Positions 1 to 7,862 of a stretch of 64,000 nucleotides of DNA are shown one piece after another. The number at the start of each line of letters is the position of its first letter. Position 1 is the first letter of the stretch. The DNA is taken from NCBI GenBank assembly GCA_963842335.1, contig CAWJGF010000019.1, forward strand, positions 1 to 64,000. Direction: 5' to 3'. The notes under the pieces are model-generated. The model searched no databases. It saw only the letters and a list, made by a program, of their open reading frames with translations, and was not told where the DNA came from. Source of the stretch: PALSA-600 sp963842335. GTDB lineage: Bacteria; Actinomycetota; Thermoleophilia; Gaiellales; Gaiellaceae. Both the position numbers and the translations under genes were made by a program.

Positions 1-1
1 C

Positions 2-961
2 GCGATGGCGTTGACGTTCGCGTCCTACGCGGTCACGGGCCCTGCCTGGCTGCAACGCGGGCTTGCTCTCGTCGCCGTCGTCGCGCTCGCTGCGGTCAAC
101 TACCGCGGTGTGACGCGCACCGCCGGCCTCGCACGAGTGCTCGTTGCCGCGTCGGTCCTCGCGCTGGCGGTCGTCGTGGTCGCGATCGCCGCGAGTGGAG
201 AGGCACACCTCAGCAAGCTCGGCGGCCTGTCCTCGTTCAGGTCCGGGGGCGCCTACGGGATCCTTCAGGCAGCCGGGCTCCTCTTCTTCGCGTTCGCGGG
301 CTACGCCCGGGTTGCAACCCTCGGCGAGGAAGTGCGCGAGCCGGAGCGGACGATCCCACGGGCGATCCAGATCGCGCTCGCTCTGACGGTATGCCTCTAT
401 CTCGTCGTCGCCGTTGCCGCGCTGACGGCTGCCGGCCCGGCCGTGCTCGCCGCCTCCAGCACGCCGATCACCGCGGCCGCCCAGGCCGTCGGCGCAGCGT
501 GGGCCACGCCGGTCGTGCGGGTCGGCGCAGTGCTTGCGAGCCTGGGCTCGCTCCTCGCCCTGATCGCGGGGCTCGGACGCACGAGCCTTGCGATGGCGCG
601 GAACGGCGATCTGCCGCGCTGGCTCGCATCGGTACACCCACGTTACGAGGTGCCAGATCATGCCGAGCTCGCCGTGGCCGCGGTCGTCGGCCTGCTTGTG
701 CTGACGACCGACCTGCGCGGCGCGATCGGCTTCTCGTCGTTCGGCGTGCTCGTGTACTACGCCATCGCGAACGCTGCGGCGTTCACCCAGGCTCCCGCAC
801 AACGCCGCTGGCCGCGCGCGCTCAACCTCATCGGCCTTCTCGCGTGTCTCGTGCTTGTCGCCTCGCTCCCGCTCTCCGGGGTCCTGGCCGGTCTCGCCGT
901 GCTCGCAGTCGGTCTCGGCGGTCGGGTGCTCGTGCTCCGGCGTCGCGTCAGCACAGCTTGA
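2..961 (+). CDS. APC family amino acid permease, 5' truncated by window edge
   Basis: The C-terminal 319 residues of an amino acid/polyamine/organocation (APC) permease. The frame is open to the first base of the window, so the true start lies upstream. The visible part is a series of hydrophobic helices separated by short loops, with an amphipathic cytoplasmic loop (FAFAGYARVATLGEEV, about residues 96-111) typical of APC members next to the substrate site, and it ends in a short basic tail (VLRRRVSTA). It would import an amino acid or amine by proton symport; the substrate cannot be read from this piece. It converges with the DUF1906 gene, the two stop codons lying 7 bp apart. Confidence 0.85.
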   Translation, partial: AMALTFASYAVTGPAWLQRGLALVAVVALAAVNYRGVTRTAGLARVLVAASVLALAVVVVAIAASGEAHLSKLGGLSSFRSGGAYGILQAAGLLFFAFAGYARVATLGEEVREPERTIPRAIQIALALTVCLYLVVAVAALTAAGPAVLAASSTPITAAAQAVGAAWATPVVRVGAVLASLGSLLALIAGLGRTSLAMARNGDLPRWLASVHPRYEVPDHAELAVAAVVGLLVLTTDLRGAIGFSSFGVLVYYAIANAAAFTQAPAQRRWPRALNLIGLLACLVLVASLPLSGVLAGLAVLAVGLGGRVLVLRRRVSTA

Positions 962-968
962 ACGGGGC

Positions 969-2594
969 TCAGCGCAGCTTGAACGGTGCGGAGCGCCACG
1001 CGGCCCAGCGCCAGTACCACGCCGGCGGCTTCTTCGGCGCCGCGGCCGGGCGGGTGCCGCCGGCGTGCTGCCAGGTGTAGAGCGCCCACGACCAGCGCGG
1101 GAGCACGCGAGGGAGGTTGGCCGGCCGCTTCTTCGGGACGACGACGATCGCCTGCGACGGAACGCTCGCGTTGCCGGCGACGTCGAGCGCCCGGACGCGG
1201 TACACCGTCTGGCTCGTTGCATGGAAGGCCCGGACGGTCACATGCCTCGTGCTGCCGGCGAGGTGAGCCGACGGCACGCCGTCGAGCAGGATGTCGTACG
1301 CCGCGACCGGCCCGGCGTTGTCGGTCGAGCCGGCCCAAGCGAGCCGGAGCGTGTCCTTCACCAGTGTCCCCCTGACACCGCCGGGGCGACTCGGAGCCAC
1401 AGTGTCGGTGAGCAGGCCGAAGTAGCCGGGGACGAGAGTCTCGATCTCGACGGTGCCGTCGCCGAGCAACGTGTAGCCCGCGTCGATGCCCGCCGTGTAC
1501 TTCGGCAGCGGCTTCCACGTCGTCCCGTCGGTCGAGAACGATGGCGCAAGCCCGTTCGCCGGCACCGCAAGATGCAGGCTCACCGGCGCGCCGAAGCGGG
1601 GGATCGGCGTCGACGTCTGTGAATCGTTCACGGTCAGTTGCACCGCGTAGCCGTTCGGTGCGGGAGCCTGCGACGTCGGGGTGAGCGTCACGACAGCCGT
1701 CGACGGGAAGGCATCGCTCGTCCAGGTCGCAGTCGCCTTGCCGTCGCCCGAGCCGACAGAGCCTGCAGGCGGGGGCGGCGGCGGAGGCGGCGGCTGCACC
1801 GGCGTGCCCGACACGACCGGCCCGTCGACGTAGTTGCTGTCGATATTGATCGAGACACCTCCCCACTTCTCGTTGTGGCCGCCCTTGTACTGGTGCACGC
1901 GCTGATGATTCGCCCAGACGCTGTCGCTCACGTACGGGTCCCCAAAGACACCTTCGACGCCATTCCAGTTCGCGATCCAGATCGCGTCGGGTGTCGCGGC
2001 GCCGAGCGCGGAGACATCACGGACAGTCGACGCAGCGCTGCCGTAGACCCCGGCGACGAACCCATCGGCGCGCAGCCGGTTGACCCAGCCGATGACGAAC
2101 GACTGCACCGACTTGGTGCACGCGGCAACGCCGACCTTGTAACCCTCAACATCGGCGTAGATGGGACTGCCGGAAGGAAGGCCGAAGCCGCTTGCCTTGC
2201 CGGCCGCGTCGTCGGCCGCCGCGGCGCCCTGATTTGCGGCGGTGGTCGCGTTCGTGGAGATGTGCTGGAGCCCGGACTGGCTGAGACACGGTGCCTGCAG
2301 TCCGACGTACAACGGCAGCAGACTCCAGCCTGCGGCGAGGGTCGAGGAGACCCATGACGCCGACAGGTGACCATCACCGCACGCACGGTTGACCCCGCCG
2401 AGATAAATGCCGAGGGCGCGATAGGGAGACGCATTCCAGGCCGTGAGCGACGCCGTCGCCGGCGCCGTGCAGGCATCGAAGCCATAGCCGGTGAACACGC
2501 TCGGCCCGGCTTGCCTCGTCGCAGCCGAGCCGGAAGACGACGCAACGAGCAGTGTGGCAACGAGCGCCACCAGGAAGACCCCACGTCCTCTCAC
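969..2594 (-). CDS. Secreted DUF1906 (Rv2525c-like glycoside-hydrolase-like) protein with C-terminal beta domains
   Basis: The GTG at 2594 is chosen because it gives a clean signal peptide (basic RGRG, then a hydrophobic stretch ending in SGSAA) and 541 residues; the frame stays open further upstream to 2672. After the signal, residues about 32-258 match the DUF1906 TIM-barrel family (GYGFDACTAP, ALGIYLGG, PIYADVEGY, IWIANWNG, HQY), the domain of the Tat-exported mycobacterial protein Rv2525c. A poly-proline linker near 266-277 leads to a beta-rich segment and a fibronectin type III-like domain (about 395-490). A cell-wall glycan role is inferred from the family; enzymatic activity is not established. 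No strong ribosome binding site is visible. Confidence 0.8.
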   Translation of the reverse strand: MRGRGVFLVALVATLLVASSSGSAATRQAGPSVFTGYGFDACTAPATASLTAWNASPYRALGIYLGGVNRACGDGHLSASWVSSTLAAGWSLLPLYVGLQAPCLSQSGLQHISTNATTAANQGAAAADDAAGKASGFGLPSGSPIYADVEGYKVGVAACTKSVQSFVIGWVNRLRADGFVAGVYGSAASTVRDVSALGAATPDAIWIANWNGVEGVFGDPYVSDSVWANHQRVHQYKGGHNEKWGGVSINIDSNYVDGPVVSGTPVQPPPPPPPPPAGSVGSGDGKATATWTSDAFPSTAVVTLTPTSQAPAPNGYAVQLTVNDSQTSTPIPRFGAPVSLHLAVPANGLAPSFSTDGTTWKPLPKYTAGIDAGYTLLGDGTVEIETLVPGYFGLLTDTVAPSRPGGVRGTLVKDTLRLAWAGSTDNAGPVAAYDILLDGVPSAHLAGSTRHVTVRAFHATSQTVYRVRALDVAGNASVPSQAIVVVPKKRPANLPRVLPRWSWALYTWQHAGGTRPAAAPKKPPAWYWRWAAWRSAPFKLR

Positions 2595-2675
2595 CCGGAA
2601 AAGAGTGCCGGGCGGATGTGAAGAAATCGCAAGGTGCACCGGCACGCGTGTCCCGCGCGCGATGCCCCACACCGA

Positions 2676-2681
2676 TATCCT
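2676..2681 (+). promoter_or_regulatory. -10-like hexamer TATCCT, 6 nt before ATG
   Basis: TATCCT followed by ccgtca and the ATG at 2688. There is no Shine-Dalgarno sequence before this ATG, so the spacing suggests transcription starting at or next to the start codon (leaderless). No good -35 box is seen. Confidence 0.45.
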
Positions 2682-2687
2682 CCGTCA

Positions 2688-3023
2688 ATGGACGACGACC
2701 GGGCACGCGAGCTTCTGCGTTCGGAGCGCAAGCGGATCGAGGGCGCACTCTCTCGGGTCGCGCGCGAGGACGACGGCGAGCCGGCTGACGAATTCGATCC
2801 CGCGAACCTCGCCTCGGACCTCTATCAGGACGAGCTCGACGAGACGTTCGCCGATGACCTCACCCTCCAGCTGGAAGCGGTCGAACGTGCCGAGGCACGG
2901 CTCGCGGCCGGAACCTACGGCCTGTCGATCGAAAGCGGGGAGCCAATCCCGGACGAGCGCCTGGAGGCATTCCCGACCGCCGAGCGGACGGCGGACGAAG
3001 AGCGCGCACGCGCCGATCGCTGA
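2688..3023 (+). CDS. DksA/TraR-like protein lacking the zinc-finger cysteines
   Basis: A 111-residue acidic protein. Residues 1-75 are charged and predicted helical, with acidic residues near the predicted coiled-coil tip. The C-terminal block (EARLAAGTYG then GEPIPDERLEAFPTA, about 69-98) is the DksA/TraR zinc-finger module. The four positions expected to be cysteine are Ser80, Ser83, Thr101 and Glu104, so zinc cannot bind in the usual way. DksA-family proteins act in the RNA polymerase secondary channel; whether this one does is inference. The ATG at 2688 is preferred to 2634 because homology starts there and a -10-like box lies 6 nt upstream. It converges with the GGDEF-EAL gene, 7 bp between stops. 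Confidence 0.85.
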   Translation: MDDDRARELLRSERKRIEGALSRVAREDDGEPADEFDPANLASDLYQDELDETFADDLTLQLEAVERAEARLAAGTYGLSIESGEPIPDERLEAFPTAERTADEERARADR

Positions 3024-3030
3024 CGCGGAT

Positions 3031-4770
3031 TCAGTCCAGGACGACTGCGGGCCGCGGCCCGCGTACGAGCTCACGCAGCGCATCGGCTCTGGGGTAGCCG
3101 AAGTAGAAGCCCTGGGCGCTGTGGCAGCCGAGCCCGCGTACGACCTCATGTTGAGCCGGAGTCTGGATTCCCTCGGCGACGAGGTTGAGGCCGAGAGCAT
3201 TGCCGAGGTCGACGATCCCCTTCAGCAGCACCAGATCGGCCGTTCCGGAGTCGATCGTGTCGGTAAAGCTGCGGTCGATCTTCACGATGTCGACCGGGAA
3301 CCGCTGCAGGTAGGAGAGCGAGGCGTACCCGGTGCCGAAATCGTCGAGCGCCAGGAAGACGCCGATCTCCTTCAACGCTGCGAGGCGCTGCTCGGTGTGC
3401 TCGCCCGAGGCAAGCAGAACGCTTTCGGTCAGCTCGAGGGTCAGGCACTGCGCCGGGAATCCCGATTCGCGCAGTGCGGCTTCGACGTCGCCGATAAAGT
3501 CGGGATGCTGGAGTTGCCGGGCGGAGACGTTGACCGCCATGGCAATCTCCCGACCCATCTCTCGCTGCAACATGGCGCCGTAACGGCAGGCCTCGGCAAG
3601 CACCCATTTGCCGAGCGGGACGATCAGTCCTGACTCCTCGGCGAGGGGAATGAAGTCGAGCGGTGCAACCTCGCCCTCGGTCGGGTGCTGCCAACGGAGC
3701 AGCGCCTCGTACCCGGCGATCTCGTACGCCGCGAGGTCGATCACGGGTTGGTAGTCGAGCGTGAACTGACCGAGCTCGACGGCCTCACGCAGCTCGATCA
3801 CCCGCCGCGACCGCAGCACGGCAGCCGTGTCGAGCGCCGGGTCGTAAAAGGCGTAGCCGACATCCTGCTGCCCCTTCGCGCGATACATCGCGGCGTCGGC
3901 CTCCTGCAGCATGGCTTCCACCTCGGAGCCGACCGAGATGCCGATGCTGGCGGTCACGGAGAGCTGGCCCCGGTCGAGCACGATCGGGGTGCGAATTGCC
4001 TCGAGCACACGCTCGGCCACACGGACAGCCTCCGCGGGCTCGGTGATCGACGGGATCACGATCGCAAACTCATCGCCGCCCAGCCGAGCGGCCGTGTCGC
4101 CCGCGCGCAGCGTGCCCTGGATACGTTCGCCGAGTGTCGCGAGCACGAGGTCGCCAACGTCGTGCCCCCATCGGTCGTTGACATTCTTGAAGTCATTCAT
4201 GTCGAAGAAGAGCAGGGCGGTCTGTTCTGTCGGCTGCTTCCGGATTGCGACGGTGTGATGCAGTTGCTCGTGGAAGAAGGCGCGGTTCGCGAGGCCAGTG
4301 AGCGCGTCGTAGAGCGCCAGCTGCCGAAGCTGGTCCTGCGCCTCGCGCTCGGCGGTGATGTCGAGCAGGTAACCCTGGAGGTAGAGCGGACGGCGATCGT
4401 CGTCGAACACGACGACGCCCTCGTCACGAACCCAGACGACGCGACCGTCGCAGGCAATCAGGCGGTACTCGATGCTCAGAGGCTGATGGGTCGTGTGGGT
4501 CCGCGCGTGCGTCGCAAGGACGCGCTCTCGATCGTCCGGGTGCAGCGTGCGCACGAAGAGATCACCCTCGGCGAGCCACTCCGCGGGCGTGTAGCCGAGC
4601 AGCGCCTCGACCTGCGGGCTCGTGAAGATGTTCGAGCTCGCCGCGTCGAGTGCGTCGACGTAGACGACGAGCGGCAAGTGCTCGACGAGTGTCCGGTACC
4701 GGCGCGCGACATCGTCATAGGCGATCGCGTCGGCCAAGGCCGGCGCCCCGTTTCCGCGGCACTGCTCCAC
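3031..4770 (-). CDS. PAS-GGDEF-EAL cyclic-di-GMP signalling protein
   Basis: A 579-residue soluble protein starting at GTG. A PAS domain with PAC motif covers about 22-140 (YRTLVEHLP, GYTPAEW, YLLDITAERE). A diguanylate cyclase domain follows at about 150-320 with an intact LGGDEF active site, then an EAL phosphodiesterase domain at about 330-570 with EALLRW, NVSARQL, ELTES, DDFGTGY, KIDRSF and VAEGIQT. Both catalytic motifs are complete, so it could both make and break c-di-GMP, with the PAS domain as sensor. No membrane segment or receiver domain is present. It is divergent from lutA across 136 bp. Confidence 0.95.
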   Translation of the reverse strand: MEQCRGNGAPALADAIAYDDVARRYRTLVEHLPLVVYVDALDAASSNIFTSPQVEALLGYTPAEWLAEGDLFVRTLHPDDRERVLATHARTHTTHQPLSIEYRLIACDGRVVWVRDEGVVVFDDDRRPLYLQGYLLDITAEREAQDQLRQLALYDALTGLANRAFFHEQLHHTVAIRKQPTEQTALLFFDMNDFKNVNDRWGHDVGDLVLATLGERIQGTLRAGDTAARLGGDEFAIVIPSITEPAEAVRVAERVLEAIRTPIVLDRGQLSVTASIGISVGSEVEAMLQEADAAMYRAKGQQDVGYAFYDPALDTAAVLRSRRVIELREAVELGQFTLDYQPVIDLAAYEIAGYEALLRWQHPTEGEVAPLDFIPLAEESGLIVPLGKWVLAEACRYGAMLQREMGREIAMAVNVSARQLQHPDFIGDVEAALRESGFPAQCLTLELTESVLLASGEHTEQRLAALKEIGVFLALDDFGTGYASLSYLQRFPVDIVKIDRSFTDTIDSGTADLVLLKGIVDLGNALGLNLVAEGIQTPAQHEVVRGLGCHSAQGFYFGYPRADALRELVRGPRPAVVLD

Positions 4771-4806
4771 CGCGACTGAATCGACATCCGGTTAGACCGC
4801 TCCCCT

Positions 4807-4820
4807 CCCCCACCTGGGGG
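4807..4820. promoter_or_regulatory. C5/G5 inverted repeat in the GGDEF-lutA divergent region
   Basis: CCCCC-ACCT-GGGGG forms a perfect 5-bp inverted repeat midway between the divergent starts at 4770 and 4907. It may be an operator or a hairpin; there is no direct evidence for either. The rest of the 136-bp spacer shows no convincing promoter. Confidence 0.3.
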
Positions 4821-4906
4821 ATCCCACCGTCCCTGTTCGAGTTCCGGCTCCGCAGCCGAACCGGCTGTGGAATCGTTGGCAGGGTGACCGAGCCGGGACC
4901 AGACGG

Positions 4907-5593
4907 ATGCAGATAGCGCTCTTCGTCACGTGCCTCGGCGACACGCTGAGCCCCGAGGCGGGCAGGGCGACGGTCGCGGTGCTCGAGCGCCTCGGCCACG
5001 AAGTCGTGTTTCCGCCGGAGCAGACGTGCTGCGGGCAGCTCCACGCGAACAGTGGCTACGTCGACGAGTCGCAGGCGCTCGTGCAGCGGTTCGCCGAGGT
5101 GTTCGCCGACTGCGAGACCATCGTGTCGCCCTCATCGTCTTGCGTCGGGCATCTACGCACACACCTTCCCGCGCTTGCCGGCCGTCTCTTCGAGCTCTCG
5201 GAGCTGCTCGTCTCCCGCCTCGGCGTGGAAGACGTCGGCGCGACGTTCCCGCACCGGGTTGCTTACCACCCGACCTGTCACTCGCTGCGCGTGACCAACG
5301 TCGGCGACGCACCGTTGCGTCTCCTCCGGAACGTGCGCGAGCTCGAGCTCGTCGAGCTCGCACGCGCCGACGAGTGCTGCGGCTTCGGGGGGACGTTCGC
5401 GGTGAAGAACGCCGAGACCTCCTCGGCGATCCTCGCCGACAAATGCGATGCGGTCGAGGCGACCGGCGCCGAGATCTGCACCGCGCTCGACGGCTCCTGC
5501 CTGCTTCAGATCGGCGGCGGTCTGTCGCGGCGTCGCTCGGCGACGCGCACGATCCATCTGGCCGAGATTCTCGCCTCGACGGGCGCCGCGTGA
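4907..5593 (+). CDS. lutA: L-lactate utilization protein LutA, (Fe-S)-binding
   Basis: A 228-residue member of the LutA/YkgE family, one of three subunits that oxidise L-lactate to pyruvate in the LutABC system. Two cysteine-rich CCG domains are visible: TCCGQLHANSG near 41-51 and DECCGFGGTF near 161-170; each family domain carries such a motif and contributes to an iron-sulfur or haem-linked site. The length matches the usual 235-245. It starts at ATG 4907 without an obvious ribosome binding site. The stop overlaps the lutB start by 4 bp (GTGA), so the two are translationally coupled. Confidence 0.93.
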   Translation: MQIALFVTCLGDTLSPEAGRATVAVLERLGHEVVFPPEQTCCGQLHANSGYVDESQALVQRFAEVFADCETIVSPSSSCVGHLRTHLPALAGRLFELSELLVSRLGVEDVGATFPHRVAYHPTCHSLRVTNVGDAPLRLLRNVRELELVELARADECCGFGGTFAVKNAETSSAILADKCDAVEATGAEICTALDGSCLLQIGGGLSRRRSATRTIHLAEILASTGAA

Positions 5594-6975
5594 AGCTCGA
5601 GGCGTTTCCGGAGGCGGCACGACGCGACCTTGCTGACGCGCAACTGCGCGCGAACCTGCGCGCTGCGACGGACACGATCCAGGCGAAGCGTGCGCGTGTG
5701 GTCGGCGAGCTCCCCGACTGGCAGGAGCTCCGCGAGGCGGGTCGTGGCATCAAGGCCGACGTGCTTGCGAACCTCGAGCGCTACCTGACCGAGTTCGAGA
5801 CGGCGGTTCGCGCCGCGGGCGGCACCGTGCACTGGGCGCGTGACGCGGGCGAGGCGAACGCCGTCGTGATCGAGGTGGCGCAGGCCCACGGCGTTGACGA
5901 GGTCGTGAAGGTCAAATCGCTCACGACCGACGAGATCGGATTGAACGAGGCGCTCGCCTCGGCAGGCATCCACGCACTCGAGACCGACTTTGCCGAGCTG
6001 ATCCTGCAACTCGACGGCGACTGGTCGTCGCACATCCTCGTTCCGGCCATCCATCGCAATCGGAGCGAGATCCGCGATCTCTTCGCGCGCACGATCGCGC
6101 CCGGCATCGATTCCGACGACCCCGCAGCGCTCGCGGAGGCGTCTCGGGTCTATCTGCGGGAACGCTTCCTGAACGCACGCGTCGGCGTGAGCGGCGCCAA
6201 CTTCGGCGTGGCGGAGACGGGAACCGTGTGCGTTGTCGAGTCGGAAGGCAACGGCCGGATGTGCACGACGCTGCCGCCGGTGCTCGTGACGATCCTCGGG
6301 ATCGAGAAGCTGGTACCCCGGTTCGAGGACCTCGAGGTGTTCCTGCAGCTGCTCCCTCGCTCCTCGACCGGCGAGCGGATGAATCCCTACACCTCGCTCT
6401 GGACGGGTGTCACCGCCGGCGACGGCCCGCAGGAGCTACACGTCGTGCTGCTCGACAACGGGCGCACGAGAGTCCTACGCGACGAGGTCGGCCGGCAAGC
6501 CCTTCATTGCATCCGCTGCAGCGCGTGCCTCAACGTCTGCCCCGTCTATTCGCGCACCGGTGGTCATGCATACGGCTCGGTGTACCCGGGGCCGATCGGC
6601 GCGATTCTCACCCCACAGCTGATCGGGATCGAAAACGCGAAGTCGCTGCCGTTCGCCTCGACGCTCTGCGGCGCCTGTTACGAGGTCTGTCCGGTGAAGA
6701 TCGACATCCCGACGGTGCTCCTGCATCTGCGCGGGGCGGCAGTGAGGGCGGGCGCGGCGCGGGGCGAACGCCTCCTGATGCGAGCGGCGAGCGTCGTGTT
6801 CGGAAGCGCGCGTCGTCTCCAGCTCGCCCAGCGTGCCGGGCGCCTCGTCCAACGTGCGTTCCTGCGCGACGGGACACTCAGGCGTGTACCCCCGCCGCTC
6901 TCCCGCTGGACCGCGACGCGCGATCTGAAGCCGGTGGCGCCACAGAGCTTCCGCGAGTGGTGGCGCAGCCGGTGA
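5590..6975 (+). CDS. lutB: L-lactate utilization protein LutB, iron-sulfur protein
   Basis: A 461-residue protein starting at the GTG that overlaps the lutA stop. The N-terminal LUD domain (about 55-290) includes VKVKSLTTDEIGLN and GVSGANFGVAETGT, both characteristic of LutB. Two 4Fe-4S ferredoxin motifs follow: CIRCSACLNVCPVY, and CGACYEVCPV with its first cysteine in TLCGAC. The C-terminal basic segment is typical of the family. It passes electrons within the LutABC lactate oxidase. The reading frame is open far upstream (to 4930), but that part is the out-of-frame shadow of lutA. The stop overlaps the lutC start (GTGA). Confidence 0.94.
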   Translation: MKLEAFPEAARRDLADAQLRANLRAATDTIQAKRARVVGELPDWQELREAGRGIKADVLANLERYLTEFETAVRAAGGTVHWARDAGEANAVVIEVAQAHGVDEVVKVKSLTTDEIGLNEALASAGIHALETDFAELILQLDGDWSSHILVPAIHRNRSEIRDLFARTIAPGIDSDDPAALAEASRVYLRERFLNARVGVSGANFGVAETGTVCVVESEGNGRMCTTLPPVLVTILGIEKLVPRFEDLEVFLQLLPRSSTGERMNPYTSLWTGVTAGDGPQELHVVLLDNGRTRVLRDEVGRQALHCIRCSACLNVCPVYSRTGGHAYGSVYPGPIGAILTPQLIGIENAKSLPFASTLCGACYEVCPVKIDIPTVLLHLRGAAVRAGAARGERLLMRAASVVFGSARRLQLAQRAGRLVQRAFLRDGTLRRVPPPLSRWTATRDLKPVAPQSFREWWRSR

Positions 6976-7601
6976 GCAGCGCACGGGCCGAGATTCTCGA
7001 GCGGATCGCCGCGGCAGGTCGCTGGTCCGTACCGGCGGCGGAGCGCGGCTACCGCGTCGGCGGGTCGCTGACAGATGCCGAGCGGGTCGATCTCCTCTGC
7101 GCGCGGGTCGCCGATTACCGCGCCGACGTTCGCCGGGTGACGGCCGCGGGGGTCGCTGCCGAGGTGGCAAGCGTGTGCGCTCTGCGGTCGGCCGGGCGGC
7201 TGGTCGTTCCGGGTGGGCTGCGCGCGAGCTGGCACCCGCCGGGGGTACAAGTGATTCCCGACGCGGAGTTCGGCGCGCACGAGCTCGATGCGTTCGACGG
7301 GGTGTTGACGGGCTGCACGATCGCAGTCGCCGACACAGGGACGATCATCCTCACAGCCGGGGCCGAGGAAGGCCGGCGGGCGATCACACTCGTACCCGAC
7401 CTGCACATCTGCATCGTCGAGGAGCGGTGCATCGTCGAGCTCGTGCCGGAGGCGATGCGCGCGCTCGCCCCCCTCGTCCGCGAGGAGCGCCGCCCGCTGA
7501 CCCTCATCTCAGGCCCGTCCGCGACCTCGGACATCGAGCTCAGCCGCGTCGAGGGCGTCCACGGCCCGCGGTCGCTCGTCGTCCTGGTCGTCTCCGCGTA
7601 G
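6972..7601 (+). CDS. lutC: L-lactate utilization protein LutC, LUD domain
   Basis: A 209-residue protein starting at the GTG that overlaps the lutB stop. It is a single LUD domain: the C-terminal half shows IAVADTGTIIL, RRAITLVPDLHICIV and the ending ISGPSATSDIELSRVEGVHGP, which closely match LutC/YkgG signatures. It completes the lutABC operon for growth on L-lactate. It is followed by a 261-bp non-coding stretch with a pair of palindromic repeats and then a convergent oxidoreductase gene. Confidence 0.93.
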   Translation: MSSARAEILERIAAAGRWSVPAAERGYRVGGSLTDAERVDLLCARVADYRADVRRVTAAGVAAEVASVCALRSAGRLVVPGGLRASWHPPGVQVIPDAEFGAHELDAFDGVLTGCTIAVADTGTIILTAGAEEGRRAITLVPDLHICIVEERCIVELVPEAMRALAPLVREERRPLTLISGPSATSDIELSRVEGVHGPRSLVVLVVSA

Positions 7602-7862
7602 GCACCACGGGCACGCGCCGAGCGCCTGCGCACCGCATCGCTCGATTGGCCGTGCCCGCGGCCGCCCCGTCCGGTGCCAGGCACCGTTGCGGAGGCGTGA
7701 CAAGTTGTCCACAGACTCGGGCTCCCGCTCTCGCGAAACGGCGTCAATCCACGCGAATCGCCGTGAGAACACGCCGTTTCCGGCCGCGTCGATCCGAGCC
7801 GCGTCTCGTGCCAGGCACCGTTGCGGGAGCGTGACGAGTTGGCCCCAGCCGCTGCGCGCGCG
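7602..7862. other. 261-bp intergenic region between convergent genes
   Basis: No gene is supported here. It holds two 37-bp direct repeats (7674-7710 and 7808-7844) and, between them, an exact 10-bp inverted repeat GAAACGGCGT (7735-7744) / ACGCCGTTTC (7771-7780) with a 26-nt loop. Confidence 0.7.
7674..7844. repeat. Pair of 37-bp direct repeats around GTGCCAGGCAC palindromes
   Basis: Copies at 7674-7710 and 7808-7844, 134 bp apart, identical at 33 of 37 positions. Each begins with GTGCCAGGCACCGTTGCGG; the first copy has the full 13-bp palindrome GGTGCC-A-GGCACC (7673-7685), while in the second the outermost pair is lost. The design matches the repeat pairs at 13427 and 30715. Confidence 0.8.

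Noticed and set aside
954..986. 12-bp direct repeat CAGCTTGAACGG, period 21, at the border of the APC and DUF1906 genes
   Set aside because: It lies in the coding ends of both genes and is short enough to be chance or a small local duplication; no sign of a mobile element.
757..1866. 369-codon frame on the minus strand
   Set aside because: Overlaps the DUF1906 gene on the same strand in another frame and runs into the APC gene; Arg-rich composition and no homology.
4841..4880. tRNA-like GTTCGAGTTCC segment
   Set aside because: Only the T-loop-like stretch is present; no acceptor stem, D arm or anticodon arm can be folded around it.
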